Shown here piece after piece: positions 49,989 to 62,274 of a stretch of DNA of 64,000 nt. Numbering within the stretch: the first letter of the stretch is position 1; the number at the start of each line of letters is the position of its first letter. The notes beneath the pieces were generated by a model. The model had not been told where the DNA came from, ran no database searches, and saw nothing but the letters and a program-made list of their open reading frames with translations. The position numbers and the translations under genes were made by a program. Origin of the DNA: Salvelinus alpinus (Eukaryota > Chordata > Actinopteri > Salmoniformes > Salmonidae); the NCBI RefSeq assembly GCF_045679555.1, contig NC_092092.1:10602690-10666689 (forward strand), read 5' to 3'.

Positions 49989-50325
49989 TTTGGATGTCAA
50001 TTGGAAATAAACCGAAAAACATCCTTTTAAAACAAATATCACATCAGTTAATTCATGTTTCCATTACATTGTTTTTAGCTACATATCTACATTCCATACA
50101 ACATAAGTTATTTTCAATCAGCTAGAACAAATAAATTAGGCAATGAATGTGTAATCATGCATATAACTAATTGTTTTAAGATATTAAAGGTGTGGTTAAT
50201 TGGTCCAAGAGTAACAATTTACACAGTGACATCAGGAAATGCAGATGGGGGTTAAGGAGAATTACATATGCAATATATGATAGGGGTGTTTAAGCAAGCT
50301 TTGTCATGTTGCGTTTAGGACACAT

Positions 50326-53270
50326 TTAGAGTCCGTTAGAGGAGGCCAGATTTGCCTGGAGTCGGTTGATCTTGAGGGGCAGAAGGCTGACCATCTCTTC
50401 GCTCAGCTCCAGCTCTGTCTCAATGGCGCTTTTAGCCTCTGGGTTGTCCTTGCAGTACTGGACCACAAAGTTGTAGCACTCCAGGGAGCGGTTCAGGTTC
50501 TCCAGCTGAACGGTTTTGCTGGACGAGATCAGCCTGCTGTGGAGACGAGCCACCCGGAACTTAGCCACCAGTGCCGGCCTCAGCACCTCGTCCTCCAGTT
50601 TCTCCGGCCATTTGCCCTCTGGCGAGCGGACGGAGTCAAGGAACATCTGGTAGAACCTGGTGGAGGAGGAGCAGAGGTGGTTAAACTTCTTGACCGTGTG
50701 CGCATCCAAGTCGTCCTGCTTGTTGGCCACGGCCAGCTTGAGATCCATCATCTCGTAGTAGGTCTCAGCCAGCTCAAACTGCAGCTGGCGGCAGACGAGC
50801 AGGTAGTACTGGGCGTTCAGGTCTTTGCAGATGGGCTCCATCATGTCCACACGCCGCTTGTGCATCTTGCAGCGACGCTCCATGTCCTCCTCAAAGAAAG
50901 CCAGGGCCTTGAAGAGAGCGCTGTGGTCCTGCAGGATCTCGATGTGGTCTGTGACGTGGCCGTCCATTTCAAAGTACTCCTTGGCTTGATTTACGTAGGT
51001 CTGGCCAACCAGGAAGATGGCGCGGGCTTCCTCAAAGTCCACAGGGAAGACACAACTCACTTTCTCCTCCAGGCCACAGATGGAGTCAAAGGTGTCAGTG
51101 GAACCAAACAGAACAGCACTCTTCCTTCCCCTCTCCTTCTCCTCCTCCTCCTGTAGCCGTGTTGCTCTCAGCTCTGCTTGACGATCCATATCTAGCTCTC
51201 CAATGTTGTCCTGCTCAAACCGGTAGACATAAGAATAAGATACTGTCTCACAATTATAGGCTAATCATCTACAGAATTACATTTGATCTGAAGATATCTA
51301 AATTACCTCGAGAAGTTTCTTGGCATCTTGCAACAAATTAAGACAGTATTTTATCCAACACCTGGCTATTTCAGCTCTCTTCTGTCTAAGTTGGTCTCGC
51401 TTCTCAGCTTCAGCTTCACCTAGAGAAAAAGGTTTGAGATGTGTATTAATGAGTATTGAATGAAAAGCAACTTTACAAACATTTCAGAAAGAACATATAC
51501 TATCAAGGTTGAGTATATGAATTCAGAGTGAGAACTTACTCTCCTGGGCAGCAGCTTCTGAGGGGACCTCCCCGGCCAGGTCTGCTATGACACTGGCAGC
51601 AGATAGACAGTGCCTGCCCTCCATGTAGAGGTTCTGGGAGGAAGAACAAAATATATGTGAGATTAATCCATAGTTGATGTTCTGTATTATGTCATGTTTC
51701 ATGTGGACCCCCTGGAAGAGTAGCTGCTGCTTTCGCACCATTATTATTATTATTATTATGGGATCCATAATAATACAAATAGAAATGGGGATCTTATTAA
51801 AAATACCAAATATAATTTTAAAGAAATCAAGTCATGTACTGACTGTAAATACATGACAAGTCATTCATCTTGATGAAGACAACACATTTGTACAGTTTAT
51901 CATTTACCTTGGTGATGTAATATTGTGATAACGTGGCTGCGTTGATGGCCCATTCCAGAGGAATGAATTGGTTGAATTTCAGCTGTCTCTGCAGAGTGCT
52001 GTGGCAGTAGCCCCCAGCTTTCTCATACTGCTCCAAGTTCTTGTACACTTGTGCAAGATAGTACAGTGTGTGGGTATAAGCCATTTCAAATCTGTTTGAA
52101 GAGAGGGAAAAGTTAAAAAGAGCAATGTCATTTATTTATGAAATTGTTGAAAGACTCCACAACAGTGATGTCCCTACCTCTTGGTCCTCTCCTGTTGGGG
52201 TAATGCTTCTTCCTCTGCCACAAAGAACTCGGTGAGGTCCATTGGGGGTTGCCCATCCTAAGGTGTGAATTAAACAAAACAATAGATTATTCCTTCAGCC
52301 TTTTCAAGGTCACAATTATTAAACATAGAATTAAGTCTGACAGGACAATAATCCAGAATGCACTGCGGCTGGCCTTCTGATGAAAGATGATGATGCTGCT
52401 GTTTTCTCTTCTCCCAAAATGAACCTAGCTAAGTAGGTAAATTATGCATCTAGACAGTGTCGTTACTAGCTACCTCTTTCATGTACCGAATATACATTGC
52501 TTCTGCAGTTTCCAAAAATCCTTGGGCTTTCTCAATTTCATCCCTGCCAGCCCACAGAATGCCCAGTTGATTCTGTAAAAAAAGACACACAAACAGCAAA
52601 GTCAGTTCACAGAATTTTACTAGCTACTTAATTCATTATCTTTAGCTAAAGTTAGACAATGTGTGTGCATATTTAATTATACAAATATTATGCAATGGAC
52701 TGCTAGTTGCGGACTAAATTAAAGATTGCTAGGTGCTCTATTACTGCATTGTTGAGGGAGCTGCACGTTTTATACCGGCTGTAAACTGTGTATGTGATGA
52801 ATACAATTTAATTTGATTACCCTGACTTGGATGAACAAAGACACGTTCTCTGGTGATATGCTGCACTTCTCCAGCAATGTCATGCAATTCATTAAATGTT
52901 CCTCTCCAGCAGACAGCTCTTCTGTTTCCACGTGGTTTACACCAAGATAATACTCCACCGCCCCGAGTTTAGCTGCTCTTGATCCGGCTGGGGAATCTCC
53001 ACAGTGGCCTCTCCCAAAGCCCTCCTCCATTCCTCCGTCAACGGGCTGCTCTGTCGGGCGCTGGTCGGCTTCATCATTGACGCTCTCGTTTTCACCGACA
53101 TCGAAATTCTTCAAGGAGCAGTAAATCTCTCTCAAAAGCTCCCTTGCCTTATACTTCGATCGAAAAGGGTCATTTTCTGGGTCTTTTCTTGATTCTACTT
53201 CAGATAGATCTTGAGCATTATTAAATTTGTCGCAAACTGCTCTCCACTCATGACTATATGTGGAAGCCAT
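50326..53270 (-). CDS. kifbp: KIF-binding protein (KIFBP, formerly KIAA1279/KBP)
   Basis: Seven coding exons: 53270-52821, 52572-52474, 52257-52178, 52091-51908, 51633-51540, 51419-51307, 51210-50326. All are GT-AG and in phase, giving 634 aa (human 621). Diagnostic stretches are LGVNHVETEELSAGEEHLMN, THTLYYLAQVYKNLEQYEKA, IEWAINAATLSQ-like, AEIARCWIKYCLNLLQDA and DHIEILQDHSALFKALAFFE. The family is an all-helical TPR-like solenoid that binds kinesin motor domains and blocks their microtubule contact; in humans loss causes Goldberg-Shprintzen syndrome, and in zebrafish axon defects are known. The ATG at 53270 (MASTYSHEWRAVCDKF) aligns with the human start; an in-frame ATG-like start at 53396 lies in the 5' UTR. 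The last exon codes for 294 residues. No break is seen. Confidence 0.98.
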
Positions 53271-53743
53271 GTTTGTTAGTTCAGTATGACTCAACCGGGG
53301 ACCCGTAGTTGTGTGCTCAGGGTCGTGTCCATTAGGATATACCGTTGCTAAACATTTTGCAACAGAAAACAAAAACGAGCGTTTAGTGTTGGACAAGTTC
53401 AGGTAGTCCCTCCCTCCCTGTTTCAGTTCGTCTGGTGCCTAATGAATAGAACCCAGGACACGGTACGTATAAAGAAAGCTAGGGTCATAAAGAAATAATG
53501 AGATTCACAAAGGAATCTCAAAAGCTGTTTTTAATTGACAATTTAACTAGGACTAATTTAGCTAGGACTAATCTCTCAAAGATTATAGCAAATTGAATTA
53601 AATACAGCGGTTTACACCAAGATAATAAATACAGCAGGACAGCTTTTTTTCTTAAATGATCCCACTCAACTATTTATACAACTGACTAAATTCTGCAATC
53701 ACCACACTGTTTCGGTTTAGAACATGCCTGTTTTGTCCAACTA

Positions 53744-54590
53744 CACTGAACAAAAATATGAACGCAACATGTAAAGTGTTGGTCCCATGTTTCATGAGCT
53801 GAAATAAAAGGTCCCAGAAATGTTCCATACGCACAAAAAGCTTATTTCTGACAAATGTTGTGCACAAAATAGTTTACATCCCTGTTATTGAGCATTTCTC
53901 CATTGCCAAGATAATCCATCCACCTGACAGGTGTGGCATATCAAGAAGATGCTTAAACAGCACGATCATTAAACAGGTGCACCTTGTGCTGGCGAAAAAA
54001 ATTGCAGTTTTGTTACACAACACAATGCCATCAGATGTCTCAAATTTTGAGGGAGAGTGCAATGCTGACTGCAGGAATGTCCACCAGAGCTGTTGCCAGA
54101 AAATTGAATGTCCATAAGCCACCTCCAACGTCGTTTTAGAGAATCTGGCAGTACGTTCAACCGGCCTCAGAACTGCAAACCACGTGTATGGCATCGTGTG
54201 AGCGAGCGGTTTGCTGATGTCAATGTTGTGAACAGAATGCCCCATGGTGGTGGTGGAGTTATGGTATGGGCAGGCATAAGCAACGGACAATGAAGACAAT
54301 TACATTTTATCGATGGCAATTTGAATTCACAGAGATACCGTGACGAGATCCTGAGGCCCATTCACCCGCCACCATCACCTCTTGTTTCAGCATGATAATG
54401 CACGGCCCCATGCATGTTTGGGATGCTTTGGATTGACGTGTAACACAGTATGTTCCAATATCCAGCAACTTTGCACAGCTATTGAAGAGGAGTGGGACAA
54501 CATTCCACAGGCCACAATCAACAAACAGCCTTATTAACTCAATGCGAAGGAGATGTGTTGCGTGGCACGGTTGATCTGTAATTCCTCTAT
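53744..54590 (+). mobile_element. Tc1-like transposon, type A copy 3, truncated
   Basis: Left end CACTGAACAAAAATATGAAC. Plus-strand sequence follows the type A transposase region (CGAGCGGTTTGCTGATGTCA, CATGATAATGCACGGCCCCA), with deletions and stops; the right terminal repeat is missing. Lies just upstream of kifbp. Confidence 0.85.
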
Positions 54591-54724
54591 ATGGGACTAT
54601 CCAAATAAAGTGTGACTCAATATCATAGCACACTATCCATTCATATTTATCACGCAACATTCATGGGAGATATTTCCTGAAATTATATCTCAAAATGTGT
54701 TTTTTAATCTTCTCAATGCAATTC

Positions 54725-54960
54725 AAATCAAATGGTATTTGTCACATGCGCCGTAAACAACAGGTGTAGACTTTACAGTGAAATGCTTACTTACAAGCCC
54801 TTAACCAGCAATGCAGTTCTAAGAAAAATAAGTGTTAAGTAAAATATAGATGGGTAAAATATAAAAAATAAAGTAACAAATAATTAAAGAGCAACAGTAA
54901 AATAACAATAGCGAGGCTATATACAGGGGGTACTTGTACAGAATCAATGTGCGGGGTCAC
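54725..54960 (-). mobile_element. LINE 3' end fragment hosting later insertions
   Basis: Reverse 3' end as at 33222 (TTTGTCACATGCGCCGTAAA, AGCGAGGCTATATACAGGGG). Its continuation GAGGTAATATGTAC at 55111-55124 and ATGTAGGCAGAGTTAAAGTG at 57022 shows that a SINE-like piece and a Tc1 element split it. Confidence 0.85.
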
Positions 54961-55108
54961 CAGCAGTGTTAACTCCATGTGTAACTCTGTGTTGTTGTCT
55001 GTTCACACTGCTTTGCTTTATCTTGGCCAGGTTGCAGTTGCAAATGAGAACTTGTTCTCAACTAGCCTACCTGGTTAAATAAAGGTGAAATAAAAAATAA
55101 AAAAATTG
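54961..55108 (+). repeat. SINE/LINE tail fragment
   Basis: Contains GCAAATGAGAACTTGTTCTC and ACCTGGTTAAATAAAGGTGA followed by an A-rich end; inserted in the LINE fragment. Confidence 0.65.
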
Positions 55109-55123
55109 TTGAGGTAATATGTA

Positions 55124-57018
55124 CACTACCGGTCAAAAGTTACAGAACACCTACTCATTCAAGGGTTTTTCTTTATTTTTACTATTTTCTACATTGTAGA
55201 ATAATAGTGAAGACATCAAAACTATGAAATAACACATATGGAATCATGTAGTAACCAAAAAAGTGTTAAACAAATCAAAATATATTTTATATTTGAGATT
55301 CTTCAAATAGCTACCCTTTGCCTTGATGACAGCTTTGCATACTCTTGGCTGGGGCAGCAGGTAGCCTAGTGGTTAGAGCGTTGGACTAGTAACTGAAAGG
55401 TTGCAAGATCAAATCCCTGAGCTAACAAGCTAAAAATCTGTTGCTCTGCCCCTGACCAAAGCAGTTCACACACTGTTCCTAGGCTGTCATTGAAAATAAG
55501 AATTTGTTCTTAACTGACTTACCTAGTTAAATAAATGTAAAAAAAACAGCTTCACCTGGAATGCTTTTCCAACAATCTTGAAGGAGTTCTCACATGCTGA
55601 GCACTTGCTTTTCCTTCACTCTGCGGTCCCACTCATCCCAAACCATCTCAATTTGTTTGAGGTCGGGGTATTATGGAGGCCAGGTCACCTGATGCAGCAC
55701 TCCATCACTCCGCTTCTTGGTAAAATAGCCCTTACACAGCCTGGAGGTGTGTTAGGTCATTGTCCTGTTGAAAAACAAATGATAGTCCCACTAAGCCCAA
55801 ACCATGGCGTATTGCTGCAGAATGCTCTGGTAGCCATTTGGGTTAAGTGTGCCTTGAATTCAAAATAAATCACTGACAGTGTCACCAGCAAAGCACCCCG
55901 ACACCATAACAACTCCTCCATGCTTCACGGTGGAAAATACACATGCGGAGATCATCCGTTCACCCACACCGCGTCTCACAAAAATCTCCTATTTGGACTC
56001 CAGACCAAAGGACAAATTTCCACCGGTCTAATGTACATTGCTCATGTTTCTTGGCCCAAGCAAGTCTCTTCTTATTATTGGTGTCCTTTAGTAGTGGTTT
56101 CTTTGCAGCAATTCGACCATGAAGGCCCGATTCACACAGTCTCCTCTGAACAGTTGATGTTGAGATGTCTGTTACTTTAACTCTGTGAAGCATTTATTTG
56201 AGCTGCAATTTTTTGAGGCTGGTAACTCTAATGAACGTATCCTCTGCAGCAGAGGTAACTCTGGGTCTTCCATTCCTGTGGCGGTCCTCATGAGAGTCAG
56301 TTTCATCATAGTGCTTAATGGTTTTTGCAACTGCACTTGAAGAAACTTTCAAAGTTCATGAAATGTTCCGTATTGACTGACCTTCATGTCTTAAAGTAAT
56401 GATGGACTGTTGTTTCTCTTTGCTTATTTGAGCTGTTCTTGCCATAATATGGACATTGGTCTTTTACCAAATAGGGCTATCTTCTGTATACCCCCCCTAA
56501 CTTGTCACAACACAACTGATTGGCTTAAACGCATTAAGATGGAAAGAAATTACACAAATTCACTTTTAACAAGGCACACCTATTAATTGAAATGCATTCC
56601 AGGTGACTACCTCATGAAGCTGGTTGAGAGAATGCCAAGCATGTGCAAAGCTGTCTTTAAGGCAAAGGGTCGCTATTTGAAGAATCACAAATATAAAATA
56701 TATTTTGATTTGTTTAACACTTTTTTGGTTACTACATGATTCCATATGTGTTGTTTCATAGTTTTGATGTCTTCGATATTATTCTACAATGTAGAAAATA
56801 GTAATAAAGAAAAACCCTGAAATGAGTAGGTGTTTCCAAACGTTTGACTGGTACTGTCCAAGGAAGAATTTTTGGGGGATTAAAAACAGAGTACGTGAAA
56901 AAAGAAGACCTAGAATTTTATTTCCTCAGACCACCTTTAATTCTACAATGTAGAAAATAGTAAAAATAAAGAAAAACCCTTGAATGAGTAGGTGTTCTTA
57001 AACTTTTGACCGGTAGTG
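55124..57018 (-). mobile_element. Tc1-like transposon, type D, with extra right terminus and SINE
   Basis: Ends CACTACCGGTCAAAAGTTAC and AACTTTTGACCGGTAGTG, next to TA. Minus-strand transposase piece [20 protein letters not shown] (about 56181-56122) matches the type D copy at 19029. A second right-end-like sequence closes near 56857 (TTTGACTGGTACTG), followed by about 80 bp and another terminal repeat. A SINE occupies about 55347-55549. Confidence 0.85.
55347..55549 (+). repeat. HpaI-type SINE inside Tc1
   Basis: tRNA-like head GGTAGCCTAGTGGTTAGAGC, B box GGTTGCAAGATCAAATCC, tail TTGTTCTTAACTGACTTACC and A-rich end. It replaces a short piece of the Tc1 sequence. Confidence 0.9.
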
Positions 57019-57280
57019 TACATGTAGGCAGAGTTAAAGTGACTATGGCGGTACTCAAACTATCTTTAAGGAAATGCTCAAATTAAGCTTTGTTGGTCCA
57101 CATCTTGGCCACTGACCAGTATTTGAACACTGACCAGTACTTGACCACTGACCAGTACTTTCAGACAAATATGTCATGCTGCAAGTCGTTACAAACTTGT
57201 TCTTTGGTGTGTGGGTGTCACATTTCTGTATGTTGTGTAGTTGGAGGAGGGGCCTTAAAGGGTGCTGAGTGAAGGTAGAG

Positions 57281-57399
57281 TTCCCTTGAAATTCCTACGT
57301 ACTTCTAAGGAAACCTGGCCAACTGTCAATGTGGGCACCTGTGGTTTAAGTAAACCTGTCAGTGCGAGCACACAGGAGGTTTGAGGATTCCATGCACTG
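57281..57399 (+). promoter_or_regulatory. Possible IRF promoter and non-coding first exon
   Basis: A strong donor, CTG then GTAAGTGAAG, at 57400 could end a non-coding exon, as IRF1-type genes have. TTCCCTTGAA at 57281-57290 is a loose STAT-like site. Both are inference. Confidence 0.25.
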
Positions 57400-57876
57400 G
57401 TAAGTGAAGTAGCTATTATCAAGATTCTTCTAAACAGCAGAGTGATAAATGATAATCAAATATGTGATGACAGCTATCACAAAACATAGACACCACTCAT
57501 TAAGCAATGTCTGTTTAATGTCTGAAAAGCATTCTAGTTGGACTAATTCAGGCATATTCTAAATCGAAACAGTGTGGTGATTGCGGAATTGAGTCAGTTG
57601 TGTAAATAGTTGAGTGTGATCATTTAAGAAAAAAATATGTCCTGCCGTATTTATTACTATTTGTTATAATCTTTCTGACATTCGCCTGACAATGTAGGGT
57701 AATTTCACACCTCATTTTCTAATCACACACACTCACTAATCAAGCACAGTTCTGAATTCTGAATCCCCCCCCCGGACAATACGTTGATGTAGTTGAACAA
57801 GGTACACATCCATTTTGTGCAGTGTAATTTGTCAGGTGTGAGCTAAGGCAGACTGCAACCCTAGGGTCATTAGAAG

Positions 57877-60800
57877 ATGCAACAAGGTCGTCTAAGACTG
57901 CGACCCTGGCTTGAGAAGCAGATACAGTCAGGGAAATACCCAGGGGTCACCTGGCTTGATGAGGTGAGATATTGTTCCACATGTTTTCAATCATTTTACA
58001 ATAATATTTTCATAATCCAGATTGTCAATACTTTTGTTCTTATATATTTATAGTATGGCTACACTGTACTCAGTATGCATACTGTATTGTACTCTCTGTA
58101 TGGATTTAGGTCTAAAGTTTGATAAATAAAAGCTTTTAGGCCACAAACATTGATTATGTTAGATATCGTGTAAGACTGCTCCCACCAGAAAATGTTTAAA
58201 TCCATCCCCACAGATCAGTGGAGGCTGCTGAGGGGATTACGGCTCATAATAATTGCTGGAACGGCGCAAATGGAATTGCATTGAACACATGGAAACCATG
58301 TGTTTAATGTATTTCATACCATTCCAGCTATTCCGCTCCAGCCATTACCACGAGCCCTTCCTCCCCAATTAAGTTGCCACCAACAACCTGTGTCAAAGAC
58401 ATCAGATCTCAAGTGCAACATCATTTTGATCATAGCCATGAGAAGTTAATTCCACTCTCTAATGGGGGTATCGCATCGTTCTTTTGAGAATATACTGCTT
58501 TTGTCACAGTTCAGATGGGAAAAGGTGAATGGTAAAACATTTTGACTACTCTGCTTTGAACTTTAGACAGCTCAAGTTTTCCAGATTCCTTGGAAGCATG
58601 CGGCTCGACATGGTTGGAATATAGACAAGGACGCCACTTTGTTCCGAAACTGGGCAATGCACACAGGTAAGAAGCAAGTCCAGACACCAATGTACAAAGC
58701 TCTCAGATTGCACAATGCAAAGCTATCTTCCATCAAGGCATGAAGGTATTATGTACAGTTGAAGTCGAAAGTTTACATACGGTCAGGTTGGAGTCATTAA
58801 AACTTGTTTTTCAACCACTCCACACATTTCTTGTTTAACAAACTATAGTTTTGGCAAGTCGGTTAGGAGATCTACTTTGTTGATGACACAATAAATTTTT
58901 ACAACAATTATTTACAGACAGATTATTTCACCTATAATTCACTGTATCACAATTTCAGCGGGTCAGAAGTTGACATACACTAAGTTGACTGTGCCTTTAA
59001 ACAGCTTGGAAAATTACAGAAAATCATGTCATGGCTTTAGAAGCTTCTGATAGGCTAATTGACATCATTTGAGTCAATTGGAGGTGTACCTGTGGATGTA
59101 TTTCAAGGCCTACCTTCAAACTCAGTGCCTCTTTGTTTGACATCGTGGTAAAATCAAAAGAAATAAGCCAAGACTTCAGATTTTTTTTTTTTTTTAGACC
59201 TCCACAAGTCTGGTTCATCATTGGGAGCAAATTCCAAACACCTGAAGGTACCACGTTCATCTGTACAAACAATAGTATGCAAGTATAAACACCATGGGAC
59301 CATGCAGCCGTCATACCACTCAGGAAGGAGACGCGTTCTGTCTCCTAGAGATGAACGTACTTTGGATCCGAAAAGTGCAAATCAATCCCAGAACAACAGC
59401 AAAGGACCTTGTGAAGATGCTGGAGGAAACGGGTACAAAAGTATCTATATCCACATTCAAACGAGTCCTATATCGACATAACCTGAAAGGCCGCTCAGCA
59501 AGGAAGAAGCCACTGCTCCAAAACCGCCATAAAAAAGCCAGGCTACGGTTTGAAACTGCACATGGGGCCAAAGAAATGTGGAGAATTGTCATCTGGTCTG
59601 ATGAAACAAAAATAGAACTGTTTGGCCATAATGACCATTGTTATGTTTGGAGGAAACAGGGGGATGCTTGCAAGTCGAAGAACACCATCCTAAACGTGAA
59701 CCACGGGGGTGGCAGCATCATGTTGTGGGGATGCTTTGCTGCAGGAGGGACAGGTGCACTTCACAAAATAGATGGCATCATGAGGGATGCAAATTATGTG
59801 GATATATTGAAGCAACATCTCAAGACATCAGTCAGGAAGTTAAAGCTTGGTAGCAAATGGGTCTTCTAAATGGACAATGACCCCAAGCATACTTCCAAAG
59901 TTGTGGCAAAATGGCTTAAGGAAAACAAAGTCAAGGTATTGGAATGACCATCACAAAGCCCTGACCTCAATCCTATAGAAGATTTGTGGGCAGAACTGAA
60001 AAAGTGTGTGTGAGCAAGGAGGCCTACAAACCTGACTCAGTTACACCAGCTCTGTCAGGAGGAATGGGACAAAATTCACCCAAGTTATTGTGGGAAGCTT
60101 GGGGAAGGCTACCTGAAACATTTGACCCAAGTTAAACCATTTAAAGGCAATGCTACCAAATACTAATTGAGTGTATGTAAACTTCTGACTCACTGGGAAT
60201 GTGATGAAAGAAATAAAGTGGAAATAAATCATTCTCTCTACTATTATTCTGACATTTCACATTCTTAAAATAAAGTGGTGATCCTAACTGACATAAAACG
60301 GAATTTTTACTAGGATTAAATTTCAGGAATTGTGAAAAACTGAGTGTAAATGTATTTGGCTAAGGTGTATGTAAACTTCTGACTTCAACTGTATTCCCAA
60401 GTCCCACATGTTTTATCTCTAAAGCAAGTTAGAATAACAGCAGTACATTTATCAGTTTGTGTTGTTGCAATATGATAATTTTTTGCCCGCGCTCCAGATG
60501 GCTACAGCAGTCCGCTAATACAGGACTAGTAAAGGCACAGTGCACTACTTTTGGTAAACAATATTTTTTTCAAAAGATAATATCTTTGTATTTTTTATTA
60601 TGTATTTTCAGGGGGTTCTGCAGCACGCTTAGCACCCCTACTTCCTGCGGCTATGCATGACCCTTGTGGAATTAACTTTTTTCTCATCTTCCATGTTCAA
60701 TGGCCATAGCACCTGGAGCATTTCCAAACAGCAGTGTTTTGATGCATTGTCATTCAAGCAGAGATTCTTAGGAAGCCCTGATAAGCTATTTGCCTGGAAA

Positions 60801-61854
60801 CACTGTTGTCACACAAGCCAAACCACATTTTTGTGACGCTACTCTGAAAATATAGTTTACCAAGCTACCCATAACTTCACACTGGAAGAAGTTAAGCTAC
60901 ACTAAAGCTACCCTTAAGAAAAATTGTTTACTGAAGTTACTTAGAAAAAAAATTCTATGTAAACTGAAATGTCACAGATTACAAATTGCAAGAGCAAATT
61001 ACTTTGGGGTCATACGTTAACAGAATGTTTAATTTAGCCAATTCAACACAAAATACTATGTTTTAAGTGAGAATTAGGCGGTCCTGATGCTGAAAAAGAA
61101 AGGAAATTCTTGCCTACTTCACCCATATTTTATTTTATTTTTGCAGAAAAAAGTAGTGTGTAGTTCCAGTAGTTAGCTACACCGCTACATGGCGAGAATA
61201 TAACTAACTACTGAAAATACTACATAGATTAGAATTCAGTTCAACTACCACCCAGCTACTGCAAAATGTAGTTCAATTACTAGTTGAACTACATGTAGTT
61301 CACTACTACCCAACACTGTTCAGATCTATGGATGGTCAAATGCAATTCAATTGTTGTGGATATGGATAGTTTTATCAATTGTTACTATTTTTTTCTGTAC
61401 AGACAAGGGCAACAAATTGACTAATTTGAGCGTGCGTTTTCAAAGTCAGTACTCGGAACCTTTGAATCAAATCAAATGTAATTTGTCACATGCGCTGAAT
61501 ACAACAAGTAACACACCTTACCGCATACTTACAAACCCTTAACCAACAATGCAGTTCAAAAATATTTACTAAATAAACTCAAGTAAAACACTACTTCCTC
61601 ATCCTTGCTTGTATGTAAAACGACACAGTTCACAGGTTTGCTTTGATGAACTAATTGTATCCCTTCGTTTCAAGGCAGATACAAACCTGGGATAGACAAG
61701 CCTGATCCTAAGACATGGAAAGCCAACTTCCGATGTGCCCTGAACACTCTACCCGATGTGAAAGAGCTACAGGGCAAGAGCATCAAGAAGGGCAGTAATG
61801 CCTCCAGGGTTTACATGATGCTGAATGTTGTTAAACGTACCGAACGAAGAAAAG
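57877..61854 (+). CDS. Interferon regulatory factor, IRF1/IRF2/IRF11 subfamily (partial)
   Basis: Three coding exons: 57877-57963, 58567-58666 (100 nt, the usual IRF exon size) and 61675-61854, in phase, giving 122 codons of the DNA-binding domain. It begins [20 protein letters not shown]. The five conserved tryptophans are at residues 11, 26, 38, 46 and 58, exactly as in IRF1, and the recognition helix reads KANFRCALN. Such proteins bind ISRE/IRF-E sites and switch on interferon-response genes in the nucleus. The third exon ends in phase 1 at GTGAGT, so more exons lie beyond 64000; none was seen to the window end. Human has no IRF next to KIFBP, so this may be the fish-specific IRF11; IRF1 or IRF2 cannot be excluded. 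Introns hold a MITE, a Tc1 element and LINE pieces. Confidence 0.92.
58216..58391. repeat. Palindromic MITE-like repeat
   Basis: About 176 bp with a central hairpin (ACACATGGAAACCATGTGT) and outer arms such as CAGTGGAGGCTGCTGAGGGG against TCCTCCCCAATTAAGTTGCC. A common salmonid short repeat; in IRF intron 1. Confidence 0.7.
58756..60391 (+). mobile_element. Sleeping Beauty-type Tc1 transposon, nearly full length
   Basis: 1636 bp between TA dinucleotides, with CAGTTGAAGTCGAAAGTTTA at the left and GTAAACTTCTGACTTCAACTG-type sequence at the right. Plus-strand transposase segments match the salmonid Tc1 family from which Sleeping Beauty was derived: [10 protein letters not shown] and [16 protein letters not shown]-like in one frame (59221-59350), then [53 protein letters not shown] and [20 protein letters not shown] in a second (59370-59868), then [13 protein letters not shown]-like. 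There is a frameshift near 59370 and stops after residue WVF and later, so the copy is not autonomous. It lies in IRF intron 2. Confidence 0.95.
60832..61318 (+). repeat. Unclassified dispersed repeat, copy 1
   Basis: Shares CTCTGAAAATATAGTTTAC, TAACTTCACACTGGAAGAAG and TACTTCACCCATATTTTATTT with 61893-62255, in the same orientation. No ORF. IRF intron 2. Confidence 0.75.
61466..61590 (-). mobile_element. LINE 3' end fragment
   Basis: Reverse copy of the end seen at 33222 and 54725 (TTTGTCACATGCGCTGAATA). About 85 bp upstream of the third IRF exon. Confidence 0.8.
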
Positions 61855-61892
61855 GTGAGTAGCTTTAGAATGCATGCTTTAAGTTGTTTACA

Positions 61893-62255
61893 ATGTTGGG
61901 AAAGTTACTCTGAAAATATAGTTTACTAAGCTACCAATAACTTCACACTGGAAGAAGTTAAACTACACTAAAGCTACACTTAAAAAAGTTTACTGAAGTT
62001 ACTTTGAAAAAGTAGTTCACTACATCCAAACTACTTCGTGAAAAATTATCATATGTAAATCGGATATGTCACAGACTACAAAATGCAAGAACAGATCAGT
62101 TTGCGGTCATAGGTTAACAGCATGTTTAATTCAGCTTATTAACCCAAAAACAATGTTTCAAGTGAGAATTAGGCAGGTCTGATGAAATTCGTGCCTACTT
62201 CACCCATATTTTATTTTTGCAAAATAAGTTGTGTGCAGTTCCGGTAGTTAGCTGC
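61893..62255 (+). repeat. Unclassified dispersed repeat, copy 2
   Basis: Second copy of the repeat at 60832-61318, after the third IRF coding exon. Confidence 0.75.
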
Positions 62256-62274
62256 ACGGCTACATGGCAAAATT

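Noticed and set aside
50539-51156. 205-codon plus-strand open frame
   Set aside because: It is antisense to the last kifbp exon, whose minus frame matches the family over its length.
53271-53396. N-terminal extension of kifbp from 53396
   Set aside because: The extra 42 residues have no family match; MASTYSHEW at 53270 aligns with the human start.
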